Source of the DNA: Costus lasius
Taxonomy: Eukaryota; Streptophyta; Magnoliopsida; Zingiberales; Costaceae
Assembly (NCBI GenBank): GCA_027563935.2
Contig: CM050447.1
Span: 19,236,001-19,300,000 of the forward strand
Direction of reading: 5' to 3'
DNA: 64,000 nt
The notes under the pieces were generated by a model. That model saw nothing but the letters and a program-made list of their open reading frames with translations, was not told the DNA's origin and made no database searches. Within the stretch, counting starts at the first letter, position 1, and each line of letters opens with the position of its first letter. Shown in pieces: positions 1 to 10,473 of the stretch. Both the position numbers and the translations under genes were made by a program.

Positions 1-1530
1 TCCACTTCTCTCTTAGGCGGTTCAACATCTTGTGTAGCTTTCTCCACAATATCAATGCTGCAACATGCACCTGCAAGAGAAGGTTTTTTCAAGGTATCAG
101 TTAAATCAAATTGAATAACGTTGCCACAAATATTCAAAGACAGTTTTCCATTCTTGACATCCATGACAACGCCTGCAGTGGCAAGAAAAGGTCTCCCTAG
201 AATGATAGGGAGCCTGTCATCCTCATCAATTTCCAAGACAATAAAATCAGCAGGAATAAAGTAATCTCCTACTTTAACAGGTACGTCCTCTAAAATACCA
301 ACTGGGTGGCGTACAGATCTGTCTGCAAGCTGTATGGAAATATTAGTTGGTTGCAAATCCCCTAAGTCTAGCCTTTTACAAAGTGATAGTGGCATGAGGC
401 TAACGCTTGCTCCTAGATCGCATAAAGTTCTCTAAAAAGACATTTCCCCAATCTGGCAGGGTATGGAAAAACTGCCTGGGTCTTTAAGCTTCTGAGGTAG
501 CTTGTTCTGGATGACTGTGCTGCACTCCTCAGTAAGTGCAACGGTCGCTTGATCTTCTAGCTTCCTCTTGTTTGATAAGATATCTTTCAGGAATTTCACA
601 TAAGTCGGCATCTGCGAAAGAGCATCAACGAAAGGGATGTTAATATAAAGTTTCTTTAAAACCTCTAAAAACTTACCAAACTGCTTGTCCAATTTAGCCT
701 TGACAAGCCTTTGCGGAAAAGGAATCGGTGGCTTGTATGCTGACGGTCCCACATAGGGCCGCTCCTCCTCAACTGGCTCAGGTGCCATCGGTGTCACATC
801 AGTATGTGGTTCCACAGGTTCTGGTATTGTCTCTTCTATCCTGTCATTTGTCGGCATCTTTGGATCTTCCAATTGCTTGCCGCTCCAAGTGGAGATTGCA
901 TTGCACTGCTCCCTCGGGTTTACTTCTGGCTGGGATGGTAGCTTCCCTGGTACTCTCAATGATGAGCTAGCTTGCTGGGCTAGCTGACTTTCTAACATTT
1001 TATTGTGTGTTTTCAGGGAGTCCATCCGTGTCATCATCATCTTCATCATGTCTGTAAGTCCTTCAAGTTGTTTGCTCAGATTTGAATCATTGTTGGGCCT
1101 TGGCTGTTGCTACGGCGGTGGCGGTGCATTATAGTTTCTAGCCTGGAATCCTAGTGGTCTGAAATTGTTCTGTTGGGGTTGCCTAAAGTTTCCTTGTGGG
1201 GGCTGGGTCTGCTGTGGTGGAACTTATCCAGGCTGAATCGGTTGAGTTGTCCGGTAAGAGAAATTTGGATGGCTGCGCCATCCTAGTTTGTAGTAGTTGG
1301 AATAAGGGTTATTGTTCTGGTTGAAATTTCCAACTGCATTCAACTGCTCAGGATGAGCCGCAGCCATCTGTCCATCTCCTACTTGGCAATCTGCCCCTGC
1401 ATGACCTACAACTCCACAGACCTCACAAGTAATAGCGTTAACATCCATTGAATTAACAGACCAAGAGTCAAGCTTCCTAGTCAAATTATCAACCTTAGCA
1501 GTAAGTGCAGTCAAAGAATTCAGGTCATAC
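1..1530 (-). pseudogene. Element H: gag 3' part and protease (Athila-type, interrupted)
   Basis: Read on the minus strand, this continues the gag that starts at 39662. Crossing from 38782 to 1525 (the CATAC duplication counted once) keeps the frame, and residues around the join match the gag of element A. A CCHC zinc knuckle (C-x2-C-x4-H-x4-C) lies at about 1382-1431. A retropepsin-like protease follows, with an intact active-site D-L-G-A-S near 402-422, then the conserved GRPFLATAG stretch near 165-205, and it runs out of the window at base 1. In-frame stops occur at 1224-1226 (TAA), 1110-1112 (TAG) and 432-434 (TAG); the last lies where element A has a CAG glutamine codon. Gag would coat the RNA and the protease would cut the polyprotein, but this copy cannot be translated through. 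The pol region of H lies outside the window. Confidence 0.9.
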
Positions 1531-1796
1531 TAATGCCTTGCATTTTAGTAGTGATTTTTACTGATATTTCATGATGAATTTAGGCCTATTTGAATGTTTT
1601 TATACTCCTTTAAAGCTTATCTAGTTAAAAACTTTAGAATCTTCACTTTTCATCTATCTTATTGAATTTCAGGTAAAATCACCCAATTTTGAAGTCTTTT
1701 TGAAGAATCTAAAAGCATGGGGTGATTCCTTATGAGAAGACGAAGCTGCCAGTAAAATTTGGGCTCAATCGGAGCCTTCTCTAGACTTCATGGCCA

Positions 1797-2064
1797 GGTG
1801 AACCCCACGGGGTTCACCCGTGATCTTGCCGAAGGAAGGATTTCAGCGCGCGTGTCACTGATGTCAAAGTTTTTGAAAGTTGCCGCACACTTCACTGGTA
1901 GGTGAACCCCATGGGGTTCACCCATGATCTCATCTGGAGATATCTGCATAGAAATACGTCGAGGCTTTCACCGGTAGGTGAACCCCACGGGGTTCACCTG
2001 TGATTATTTCTCAACAAAAGAGCTCCGAGCACTTCACCACCTGGTGAACCCCGCGGGGTTCACC
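1797..2064 (+). promoter_or_regulatory. U3 palindrome array of element A (four units)
   Basis: Four 22-bp inverted repeats lie at 1797-1818, 1901-1922, 1977-1998 and 2043-2064. Each is GGTGAACCCC, a 2-bp spacer, then GGGGTTCACC, and the last ends about 120 bp before the TATA box. Weaker flanking bases (CTTCAC and GTGAAG) extend some of the stems. The same motif recurs inside the element at 5984-6246. Position and repetition suggest a binding site for a dimeric regulator or an RNA hairpin; which one is inference. Confidence 0.8.
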
Positions 2065-2186
2065 CGTGAAGGCGTTGGAACAGCACGACCCCCGCTCAGT
2101 CTTTCGCTGATTCCCGCTCCGATTCAACTCCAAATTTAGCAAGTGAGGACTTTTTGGAAAGTTGACTCAAAGACGAACAGATAGAA

Positions 2187-2194
2187 TATAAAAG
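2187..2194 (+). promoter_or_regulatory. Putative TATA box of the element A LTR
   Basis: TATAAAAG lies downstream of the palindrome array and about 900 bp before the LTR end. In the 3' LTR the matching site has decayed to TATACAAT (about 37870), so only the 5' LTR keeps a good TATA box. Confidence 0.6.
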
Positions 2195-2580
2195 CCCTAA
2201 TTTCAGTGCCCTAATCATCAAGAAATCGGGTGATGAAGTGGCTAGGGAGGAAGTCGACAGCGAACAGGCAACTTTGGGGCGATTTTCGGATATTTGAGCG
2301 TCAGAACTCAACAATACTTGGTTATTCCGCTCGGTTTATTGTCTCTTCCCTCTTAGAAACCTTTTCCAGTGATTTTCCTATGATTAAAGAGAGAATTTTG
2401 AGCATTGTGACGATGGTTGTAGCGTAAATCTATTTTCAGGGCTAGGTTAAAGCCCTCTGACGATCTTTATATGCAACTTTTGTATTAACTTTGTTATTTA
2501 GATCATATCTTTAGCATATTTCACTTGATGCACTTATTTCTTGATTTGTACTCTGGCCAAGTATTATCATGCTATAGTGG

Positions 2581-2780
2581 TTACGGTTCATAACGAGAGT
2601 AAGACCGTAACGACCGAACCTCTATATGAATCTTGTGAAGGCTTGACGCGAAAGTGCTTGCCCTTCGCTCGAGGATCCATAATCAACCACGGAACCCATT
2701 GGGTTTGTCAAAAATGGTCCACCGCGAAAGTAGGAAACGTTTTAGGCAAACACCGGGGTGTTCACTCGAAAGAGGGCACC
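2581..2780 (+). other. GNRA-capped stem-loop array in R/U5 of element A
   Basis: Three clear stem-loops follow one another. TTACGGT (2581-2587) pairs with ACCGTAA (2604-2610) around a loop holding AC-GAGA-GT. GAAGGC (2637-2642) pairs with GCCCTTC (2660-2666) around CGC-GAAA-GTG. GGTG (2757-2760) pairs with CACC (2777-2780) around CTC-GAAA-GAG. A weaker CC-GC-GAAA-GTA-GG unit lies near 2721-2734. The array recurs at 38265-38464 and has counterparts in elements F, C and H. It lies downstream of the TATA box, so it should be transcribed into the leader RNA. That it is a functional RNA structure is inference. Confidence 0.65.
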
Positions 2781-3098
2781 TTCGTACAATAGGGTAGATT
2801 CCTTATGCAGACCTGTAAATCCAAATAACCGTTATTTATTTCATAGCGCATATAAGATCGTCAGAGTGATGGAAACCTTTGCCCTGATATTCTTTCTCAT
2901 ATATTTTCCCTGCCTAGTTGTTTGATTTCTTGCTTACGATTTCGCTTAATTTTAGTTTTTAAAGTTCTAAAAACCACGATTCGATTAGCTTGGATTCCGA
3001 AAAATTAGACTTTCTAGTACTCACCTTGCTCCCTGTGGGATCGATATCTTTTGTATTACTTCGATAACACCGTGCACTTGTGGTGTGTATCAAGTTTT

Positions 3099-3116
3099 TG
3101 GTGCCGTTGCCGGGGA
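3099..3116 (+). other. Primer-binding site of element A (tRNA-Asp)
   Basis: TGGTGCCGTTGCCGGGGA lies 6 bp after the LTR end. It matches, with one change, the complement of the 3' end of plant tRNA-Asp(GTC), the usual primer of Athila-type elements. Confidence 0.9.
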
Positions 3117-3257
3117 GCAACGGTTGATATTAGTACACTTTTGAGTTTTTGGGAGACCAGGCTTAGTTAGTTTTTCTTTTTCTTTCTTTATTCTGATTTA
3201 CACTGCCTCCTGCTCTTTACTTGCTTCGAACTTTATTTTTAGATCTGACAAACTTTT

Positions 3258-5702
3258 ATGCAAAGAAGTTTCAGGGTAGGAGCACTCTTCGAAGTCGATC
3301 TTGAGATAGAACGGACCTTCAGACAAAGAAGGAAGCTTGCCCAAATCCAGAAAAAGGAGAATCGGGAATAGATGGAATATCTTCACAACAACATGGAGAA
3401 CGAACCAGCACCTCAACCTCTGAACTACAACAATGCCAGAACACTGCGAGACTATGCAGCACCTTTCACACATGGGTTTCAATCAGGAATAGTCAGGCCT
3501 AGTGTCGAGGCCAATAATTTTGAAATTAAACCTGCATTACTTTCCATGATACAACAGAATCAATTCGGTGGTTCTCCTCTTGAGGACCCAAATATGCACT
3601 TGTCCATATTTTTAGAATATTGTGATTTGTTAAAGATTAATGGAGCTACCTCTGATGCTATCAGGTTACGCTTGTTTCCCTTCTCTCTGCGGGATAGAGC
3701 AAGGGCATGGCTCCACACGATCCCCCCAGCTTCAATACGGACATGGGATGAACTGTCTCAAGCTTTCCTCTCAAAGTATTTCCCTCCTTCGAAGACGATC
3801 CACCTCAGAAACCAGATAACAAGCTTCATACAGAAGGATGGGGAGTCTTTGTACGAAGCCTGGGAAAGATTTAAAGAGCTTCAAAGACTGTGTCCCCATC
3901 ATGGGATCGAGACTTGGGTTCTAGTACACACGTTCTACATGGGATTGCAATACAATACTAGACTCACAGTCGATGCAGCTGCTGGAAGATCGGGACTGAT
4001 GAGCAAAGTACCTGAAGATGCTATAAGCCTCCTGGAGGACATGACACTGAACTATCATCAATGGAATCCAGAGCGAGGTACACCTTTGAGGGGAGCAGGT
4101 AAATTCGATCTTGATTCATTAATTGCTCTGACTGCGAAGGTAGATAATTTTACTAAGAAAATTGATTCATGGTCTATTAATTCTTTAGACTCTAATTCAG
4201 TATCTTGTGAGGTTTGTGGTGTTGTAGGACACGCAGCTGCTGAGTGCCGAGTGGGAGATGGACAAGTGGTCCCAAGTCAGCCAGAACAGCTTAATGCAGT
4301 TGGAAATATGAATTCCATGAATAACCCTTATTCCAACTATTATAACCCTGGCTACCACAACCACCCTAACTTATCCTACCGGACCACGCAGCCACTTCAA
4401 CCAGGGCAAGCGCCAGAACAAGCACAACCTCAACATCGGAGCTTCAGGCCGCCACAACAAGAGAATTTTAGGCAGCCACCCGGGTTCCAACAGAGAAATT
4501 ACAACCCTCCACCTCAGCAAGGAAATTACAATCCTCCTCAAAAACCGGCCCAAGACTCTCAGCTGAGTAAGCAATTAGAAGGGCTAACTGACATGATGAA
4601 ATTGATGATGACCAGGATGGATTCCTTGGAGACACACAACAAGATGTTGGAGAGCCAGCTTGTGCAACAGGCTAGCTCGTCAGCAAGAGCACCAGGGAAG
4701 CTTCCATCACAGCCAGAAGTTAACCCGAGGGAACATTGCAATGCAATCTCCACTCGGAGCAGAAAGCAACTCGAAGATCCACCAATGCCAACCAATGAAA
4801 CAAGGGATGATGAGACACTGAACCCTGAGGAGCCGCATATAGACTCAACACCGGCGGAGCCTGAGCGTCAAGAAGAAGAGCGACCCTATGTTGGGCTGCC
4901 AGCCTACAAGCCGCCAATACCTTTCCCTTAGAGGCTTGTCAAAGCCAAGCTTGACAAGCAATTCAGTAAGTTTTTGAAAATATTGAAAAAACTATATATT
5001 AACATTCCCTTTGTTGATGCCCTTTCGTAGATGCCAAGCTACGCGAAGTTTCTAAAAGACATTCTCTCAAACAAAAGGAAGCTGGAAGATCAAAGCACTG
5101 TGGCACTTACTGAGGAGTGCAGTGCGATTCTACAAAACAAGCTTCCACGAAAACTCAAAGATCCTGGTAGCTTTTCCATACCGTGCCAGATAGGAGAGAT
5201 GACCTTCCAGAGAGCACTGTGCAATTTAGGGGCGAGTGTCAGCATCATGCCACTGTCACTATGTAAAAAACTGGATCTGGGCGACTTGAAGTCGACCAAC
5301 ATTTCACTACAGTTGGCTGATAGATCAGTTAGGAGTCCTGTGGGCATCTTAGAAGATGTCCCCATTAAAGTTGGGGATTATTTTATCCCTGCTAACTTTG
5401 TTGTACTAGACATTGATGAGGATGACAGGCTTCCTATTATCTTAGGAAGACCTTTTCTTGCGACGGCAGGTGTTATCATCGATGTTAAAAATGGGAAACT
5501 AGATTTAAACATCGGTGGCAACGTTATTCAATATGACTTGTCTAATTCTCTCAAAGAACCTTCTTTTGCAGGTAGATGCTACAGTGTTGATTTAGTTGAA
5601 TGCATTGGAAATTCTGTAGTGGATGGACATCGCCTTGAACACCGATTTGAGGATGAGCTTGTTAAAGAAAGGGGAGTTCTCGACCTCTTTGATCCTCCCT
5701 GA
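3258..5702 (+). pseudogene. Element A gag-protease fused to the very end of pol
   Basis: The ATG at 3258 starts the conserved gag N-terminus (FEVDLEIERTFRQRR), followed by an Athila-type gag domain (RLRLFPFSLRDRARAWL, YFPPSKT) and a CCHC knuckle (CEVCGVVGHAAAEC). Amber stops interrupt at 3369-3371, 4929-4931 and 5028-5030. The last corresponds exactly to CAG in H and F, and the first two also fall where homologues have Gln. The protease (about 5160-5590) carries N-L-G-A-S instead of D-L-G-A-S, so the catalytic aspartate is lost. Soon after the protease, near 5600, the sequence jumps to the last residues of an Athila polyprotein (GHRLEHRF, ending DLFDPP). Compared with F this removes about 3 kb covering reverse transcriptase, RNase H and integrase. 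The gene is dead as a protein source. Confidence 0.92.
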
Positions 5703-5745
5703 TTTGATTTCTTAATAACTCTATGGTTGAGCTATTAACCAAAAA

Positions 5746-5771
5746 CTAGCGCTCTTGGGAGGCAACCCAAG
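5746..5771 (+). other. Conserved post-pol hairpin CTTGGG-AGGCAA-CCCAAG (element A)
   Basis: A perfect 6-bp stem with a 6-nt loop (5754-5771) is preceded by CTAGCGCT. The same 18 nt follow the coding region in F (21528-21545) and, on the minus strand, in C (54771-54788), although surrounding sequence differs greatly. Its function is unknown. Confidence 0.75.
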
Positions 5772-5983
5772 TTTTCTATTTTTTTTTATTTGCTTTCTGC
5801 TACATTAGTTGTCGTTAGTTTTTATTTACTTTACCATCATTGAAAACTCTACTCTCTTGCTTATTTAGTTTGCTATATGAAGTTTTGATATTGAAATACA
5901 CTGATAGAGCTTTATTTTTGGGTGACGCAGCTACGCTATGTGAACAGGAGGATTTTGCTGGACTTTTACCGAAGCTCAGTGCG

Positions 5984-6246
5984 CTTCACGGCTAGGTGAA
6001 CCTGGCGGGGTTCACCCGTGAAGTACACGTTGCATCTTGACGAGCAGCTTTGCGAAGGATATTTCTGTCAAATTAGAGCGGGATCGAAAATTTTGAGATG
6101 TGCATAATGTTTCTGGATTTTCTGTGACTTGACTTGCTCTTCACGGCTAGGTAAACCCGGCGGGGTTCACCCGTGAAGACATCCAAGTCAGAAGGGGGCC
6201 TTCCCGCCATGCTCCTCATGACCAGGTGAAACCGGTTGGGTTCACC
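5984..6246 (+). promoter_or_regulatory. Internal copy of the U3 palindrome cluster, upstream of the post-pol ORF of A
   Basis: Three hairpins lie at 5984-6023, 6139-6178 and 6225-6246. In the first two, CTTCACGG pairs with CCGTGAAG around an inner GGTGAAC/GTTCACC-type stem; the third keeps the inner stem only. They are of the same type as the LTR U3 units at 1797-2064. About 330 bp of leader, with a C-rich pyrimidine tract and no clear TATA box, separates them from the ATG at 6579. Bases 5772-5983 hold nothing else I recognise. A promoter role for the downstream ORF is inference. Confidence 0.65.
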
Positions 6247-6578
6247 CGTGTTCCTATTGGTGCATTGGCCGTGTTTGCTCCAGACCTCAGCTAGGGTTAG
6301 CAACGCCACGCCGCGCCGCCACTCTCATCCATTCTAGATCTCTGCTTGCCCAGCGATCTCCTGCCTCCGGATCCTCAAGGAACCTCCCTTCTTCAAGACC
6401 AGCATCTCCGGTGAAATCCGCACAGGCTCATTCCGTTTCTAGTCTTTAGTACTCTTGTCTTTCCCATCCACCGAATTGCCTGCTCCTGCCTCCTTGTTCG
6501 ACTGCCGTTTTTGTGTTAGGACGAAATCTTCTGTGGTGGTTTTCTGGTTTCCTCTATTGCTCCCGGCATTTAGATTTA

Positions 6579-7463
6579 ATGGCTCTTAGGCGCAAGGCTC
6601 TCGTCTCTCATCGCCATGTTCCCCAGCCTGTGTCCGACTCTTCCACGGACGACGACGACTTCGTCCCGCACAAACAGCTGACGCCGCCTTCCTCTTCCAG
6701 AGACCCGCCACGCTCATCTGCTCGGCAGCCCCAAGCTTATGTTTCCCCACTAAACGAATTCGGCATTGTCTTCAGAAATGCTGAACACCAACTAAACTTC
6801 GAGTAGTTCCTCCATCGCCAGATACTCAACACTCGTTATTTGGATAGGAACACTCTTATCATTCTAGGGCTCTTGGACGATGTTGAGTGGATGTATTCGA
6901 ATGTAGGATGGGAGCAGTTCCTGTGGCTTGCCTCACCCACGAACATCGGAGTTACCTTGGAATTCCTCAGTTCTTTGGATGTGAAAGCAGCTGCAGCAGT
7001 TGATGAAGACCCAGGACGCATCTCCTTCCGGATGGGGAATATCGAGTGCAGCCTATCTCTTTCCCAGCTTCGCCAGATATATGACTTCCCGGAGCCCTGC
7101 ACGCGCAATGTCCCAGGTGAATTCAATGAGCAATCTTTCTGGGCATCAATCACGAATGAACACTTCTACTCAGCCAGAGTGGCCAGAGCTTCTAGCATTT
7201 GCAACCCGACAATCAGATACGTCTATAGAGTGCTCGCCCATACCATCTTCGGACGTGGGGAGAGCGATGGCATGGTACACCAGTCTGTGCTATTTTATTT
7301 ATGCTGCATGTTGCATTCTTTTAGGGTCGATTCGAGTTTCTACTTGGCAAAGCAGTTCAGCCGCATCGCGTACTGCCGCAAGGGCGCGATAGTCATTGGC
7401 GGCCTCATCACACCACTTGCTGTCGCTTTGGGAGTCATCCCCTACGGAACACCAGAGGCTCAT
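6579..7463 (+). pseudogene. Element A Athila post-pol ORF, first part
   Basis: The ATG at 6579 (MALRRKALVSH) begins a protein clearly related to the F ORF at 23311. It carries the shared GLLDDVxWM, GWEQF, EFLSSL and IFGRGES motifs of the putative plant transposon protein / Athila ORF family. A TAG at 6804-6806 falls where F has a CAA glutamine. The frame is cut at 7463 by element D, after exactly 295 codons, and resumes at 35349. The role of this Athila ORF is not established; it lies where some Athila elements carry an env-like gene. I see no signal peptide or membrane segment. Confidence 0.85.
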
Positions 7464-10444
7464 TGTAACATCCCTCAGAATCACACCCCACACGCATACA
7501 AGTAAAAATACGGGGTTTTAAAAATTTTTTTACTCTTCCATTAAAACATAAGAAGAAAGCGGCATCGAAGGACATTACTACGGAAACTGAAAACCGCACA
7601 GAACTGAGTAGAATCGATTTATTAGGAAATAGAAATCCGGAAATCTAGAAAATCCGGCAGCAAGTATGCTAAATTACTGCTGCACAGACCCACATATCCT
7701 GGAACAAAACAAATGTCCACACTACACATATGTGGAGAACACAAATTCCAGAAGTAATGCAGAAACTGATTATTCAGATACCGAATACAACAAAAACTCG
7801 GTCACACATCTCAAAGTATTCCAACTACAATAAATCTCAAATCGGACATTTCAGAATAATAACAATTTTAATTCTCATAATCCAAAACTCGTATCCAACA
7901 ATTAAAACGAGACAACTATAGCATAATATAATATCCTGAAAACAGGCATAAGCCCTCAGGAGATAAAACGTGTCATATAATTAAGTTAGGCACGCAGGCC
8001 TGATAGATCTTTAGAAGACAACTCCTAGAAATTATATAAAACATAGCATCATAACAAACTTAGTAGCTGTAGCAATCACTGTCCTGATGTCTCACCTGAA
8101 AATATTTAAACAACGGGGGTGAGCTAAAAAGCTCAGTGAGTAAAAGACACTAAAAGCCATCCATAGTACACATCAAAAATATCATGCTTAACAGATAAGA
8201 TACTTAACATGAACACTCATATCAGAAACAAAACATAATCAAATTCAGACACTTATAACAATAGGCATCAAGCATGAAGTAGGATATAAGTCTACCAACC
8301 CATTCCAACTAATCACACCGCCCAACACATCTATAATACAGATCGGAACAGAACTACAGAAAATCAGAGCTGACAGACAGAACAGATCGAAACAGAACTA
8401 CAGAAATCAGAACTGACAAACAGAAAATCAGAATTTTCAGAATCCAAACAGATAGTCTACATCGGAAACAGAAAGGCCACAGAAGGCCTGAAGACCACAG
8501 AAGGTCTGATGACCACAGAAGGTCTGACCCCACCTCTGCCGAGGACGAGACATGCATGCATATCAGAAACAGAATGGTAGAGGAGGTATCAGTGGGTGGC
8601 CCCCGTCTCGTCAAGACGTGGCACTCTGGCCTCCAATACTGGTAGAGGAGGTATCAGTGGGTGGCCCCCGTCTTGTCAGGACGTGGCACTCTGGCCTCCA
8701 ATACCCAGAACAGAACAGAAATAGTGGAGGGAGAACGGAAGGTGAGACCAGCTCACATCTACCCTTCACTAGTGTCTCATGGGTCGTAGTAGACTATCAG
8801 CACCATTACAGCGCCACAAAAGGAGGGTAAGGACACGGAAGAGTGCTACACTAGGGCATAATTTTTACAGAACAGATCATGCTGAAACGGAGGAGTAGGA
8901 CTAACCACCACTCAATTCTCACATCATGCCCAAAGTGTCTCACAAACCAGAAAATGACACACCCTAATATCCAGTCCTTAACAAAATTACAATTTTGCAG
9001 AAAATCAAAGCTGAACACACTTCATAATTTTTACCATCAACCAGAAGTAATATATGAGTGAATTCCTTGAATTCCTTAGATTTCATGCAACTATCCTTAA
9101 TTCATGTCAAACCATTCTATGTTCTCACAAAGGTTATAACACATTCAAAGTTTCAGAAAATTCACAACATATATATATACAGAATAGAAATTTTTCACAT
9201 AACAAACAATTAAACAGAAGTTTCAGAAAAAAACAGATTAATATATCATACTTGCAACAGATGTTTCAGACCGAGTAAGTAACCTAAAATAGGCAATATG
9301 ATATTCACAATAAAGCTATTTGAATCTACTTTCCAATAGAACTGTCCGTCGGATTTGGAGTTATAACCGGGGAGATATGGGTGTTCGAACATAGAAAGGT
9401 CGGGATTTCAGAATTCCAGAAAACAGATTCGTATATCAGAATTGCGACACAAATTTCAGATCCAATAACTAACAGAAAATAGGCGACATGGTAGTCAAAT
9501 TGAACCCCTTCGAGTCTACTTTCTAATAAAACTGATTTGACAAGATTTCGAGCTATACCTAGGGAGATATGATGGTTCGAACACATAAAGGTCGAAATCT
9601 AGATTTCCAGAAAACTGATTTTGTACAGCTAGATTGCAATACAGATTGAAATACGAATACAGCTCGGATATAGTCGATATCACATTCAAATAAAAGCCGA
9701 ATGTATCTAGTTTCATACAAAATTTATTTCGTGCGATTTGGATCTACAGGCCATGAGATATTGGGGTTATAGTACACAAAGGTCAGATTAGAGAATGCAG
9801 ATTTCAGCAGAACAGGATTTTAAAACCCTATAAATATTTGAATTCGACCCCATACGGATAATCATTGCAAATAACGAATTTTAATTGAATGATAATCTAC
9901 AATTTAGCGGATTAGACTCCTTAGGATCGAATTACTCACAGAAAAATCGTCCACAGAGAAAAACGCCAAGACAGAGGATCACCAGGAAATTCGTCCACCA
10001 CCAGTCTGCCACCACCAGCGTCAGAAATCTCAGGAGGCGCCAAGCACAGTAAGGGGCGACAACCAAAGGCGGCTAGGGTAAGAAAACACAAAAGTCGTGA
10101 GGGAGAGGAGCCCTCACGCAATTCCTCTTTTTCTCCCACCCCAAACGGATCCAAGATCCAATAACCCAGTTAACTTAAGTGAAAAATCGGTTTTATGGGC
10201 TTACCTGGGCTTAACCACCCTGCGCCACTCCAATAATATTAGAAATATGCGCCACCATGGTGGAAGAAATTCCAGGAGAAAAGAATCAAGGTTGAGGGTT
10301 CAAATCCCCAACCAAAATAATTATTTTTGCCCTGTAGGAAAAATTCCTACACTTAGGCAAAAATCCCAAAATTTTAACAGATAAAAATACAGAAACAGAA
10401 TTTCTAACCTTAAATCATAATTCAGAAAAATCGAGGGCGTTACA
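7464..10444 (-). repeat. 3' LTR of element D
   Basis: A 2981-bp LTR nearly identical to 32364-35343. It includes two tandem 65-bp units from about 8575 to 8704, preceded by short repeats of CCACAGAAGGTCTGA near 8477-8527, and many CAGAA-rich words. It contains no gene; open frames inside it are repeated in the other LTR and resemble no known protein. Confidence 0.95.
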
Positions 10445-10457
10445 TCCTCCCCCCCTT
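10445..10457 (-). other. Polypurine tract of element D
   Basis: On the minus strand this reads AAGGGGGGGAGGA and directly abuts the 3' LTR, the expected place and composition for the plus-strand primer. Confidence 0.85.
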
Positions 10458-10473
10458 ATAGAGCTTTGGTCCT

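Larger units (their letters stand above)
1531..3092 (+). repeat. 5' LTR of element A
   Basis: This LTR of 1562 bp matches 37201-38776. It starts TAATGCC, where the 3' copy has TGATGCC, and ends GTATCA, so the canonical TG start has decayed here. U3 contains four GGTGAACCCC/GGGGTTCACC palindromes, followed by a TATA box at 2187 and a hairpin-rich R/U5 part (2581-2780). Open frames inside it are not genes. Confidence 0.93.

Noticed and set aside
6836..7153. Minus-strand open frame antisense to the post-pol ORF of A
   Set aside because: It is a shadow of the real frame, with no independent similarity.
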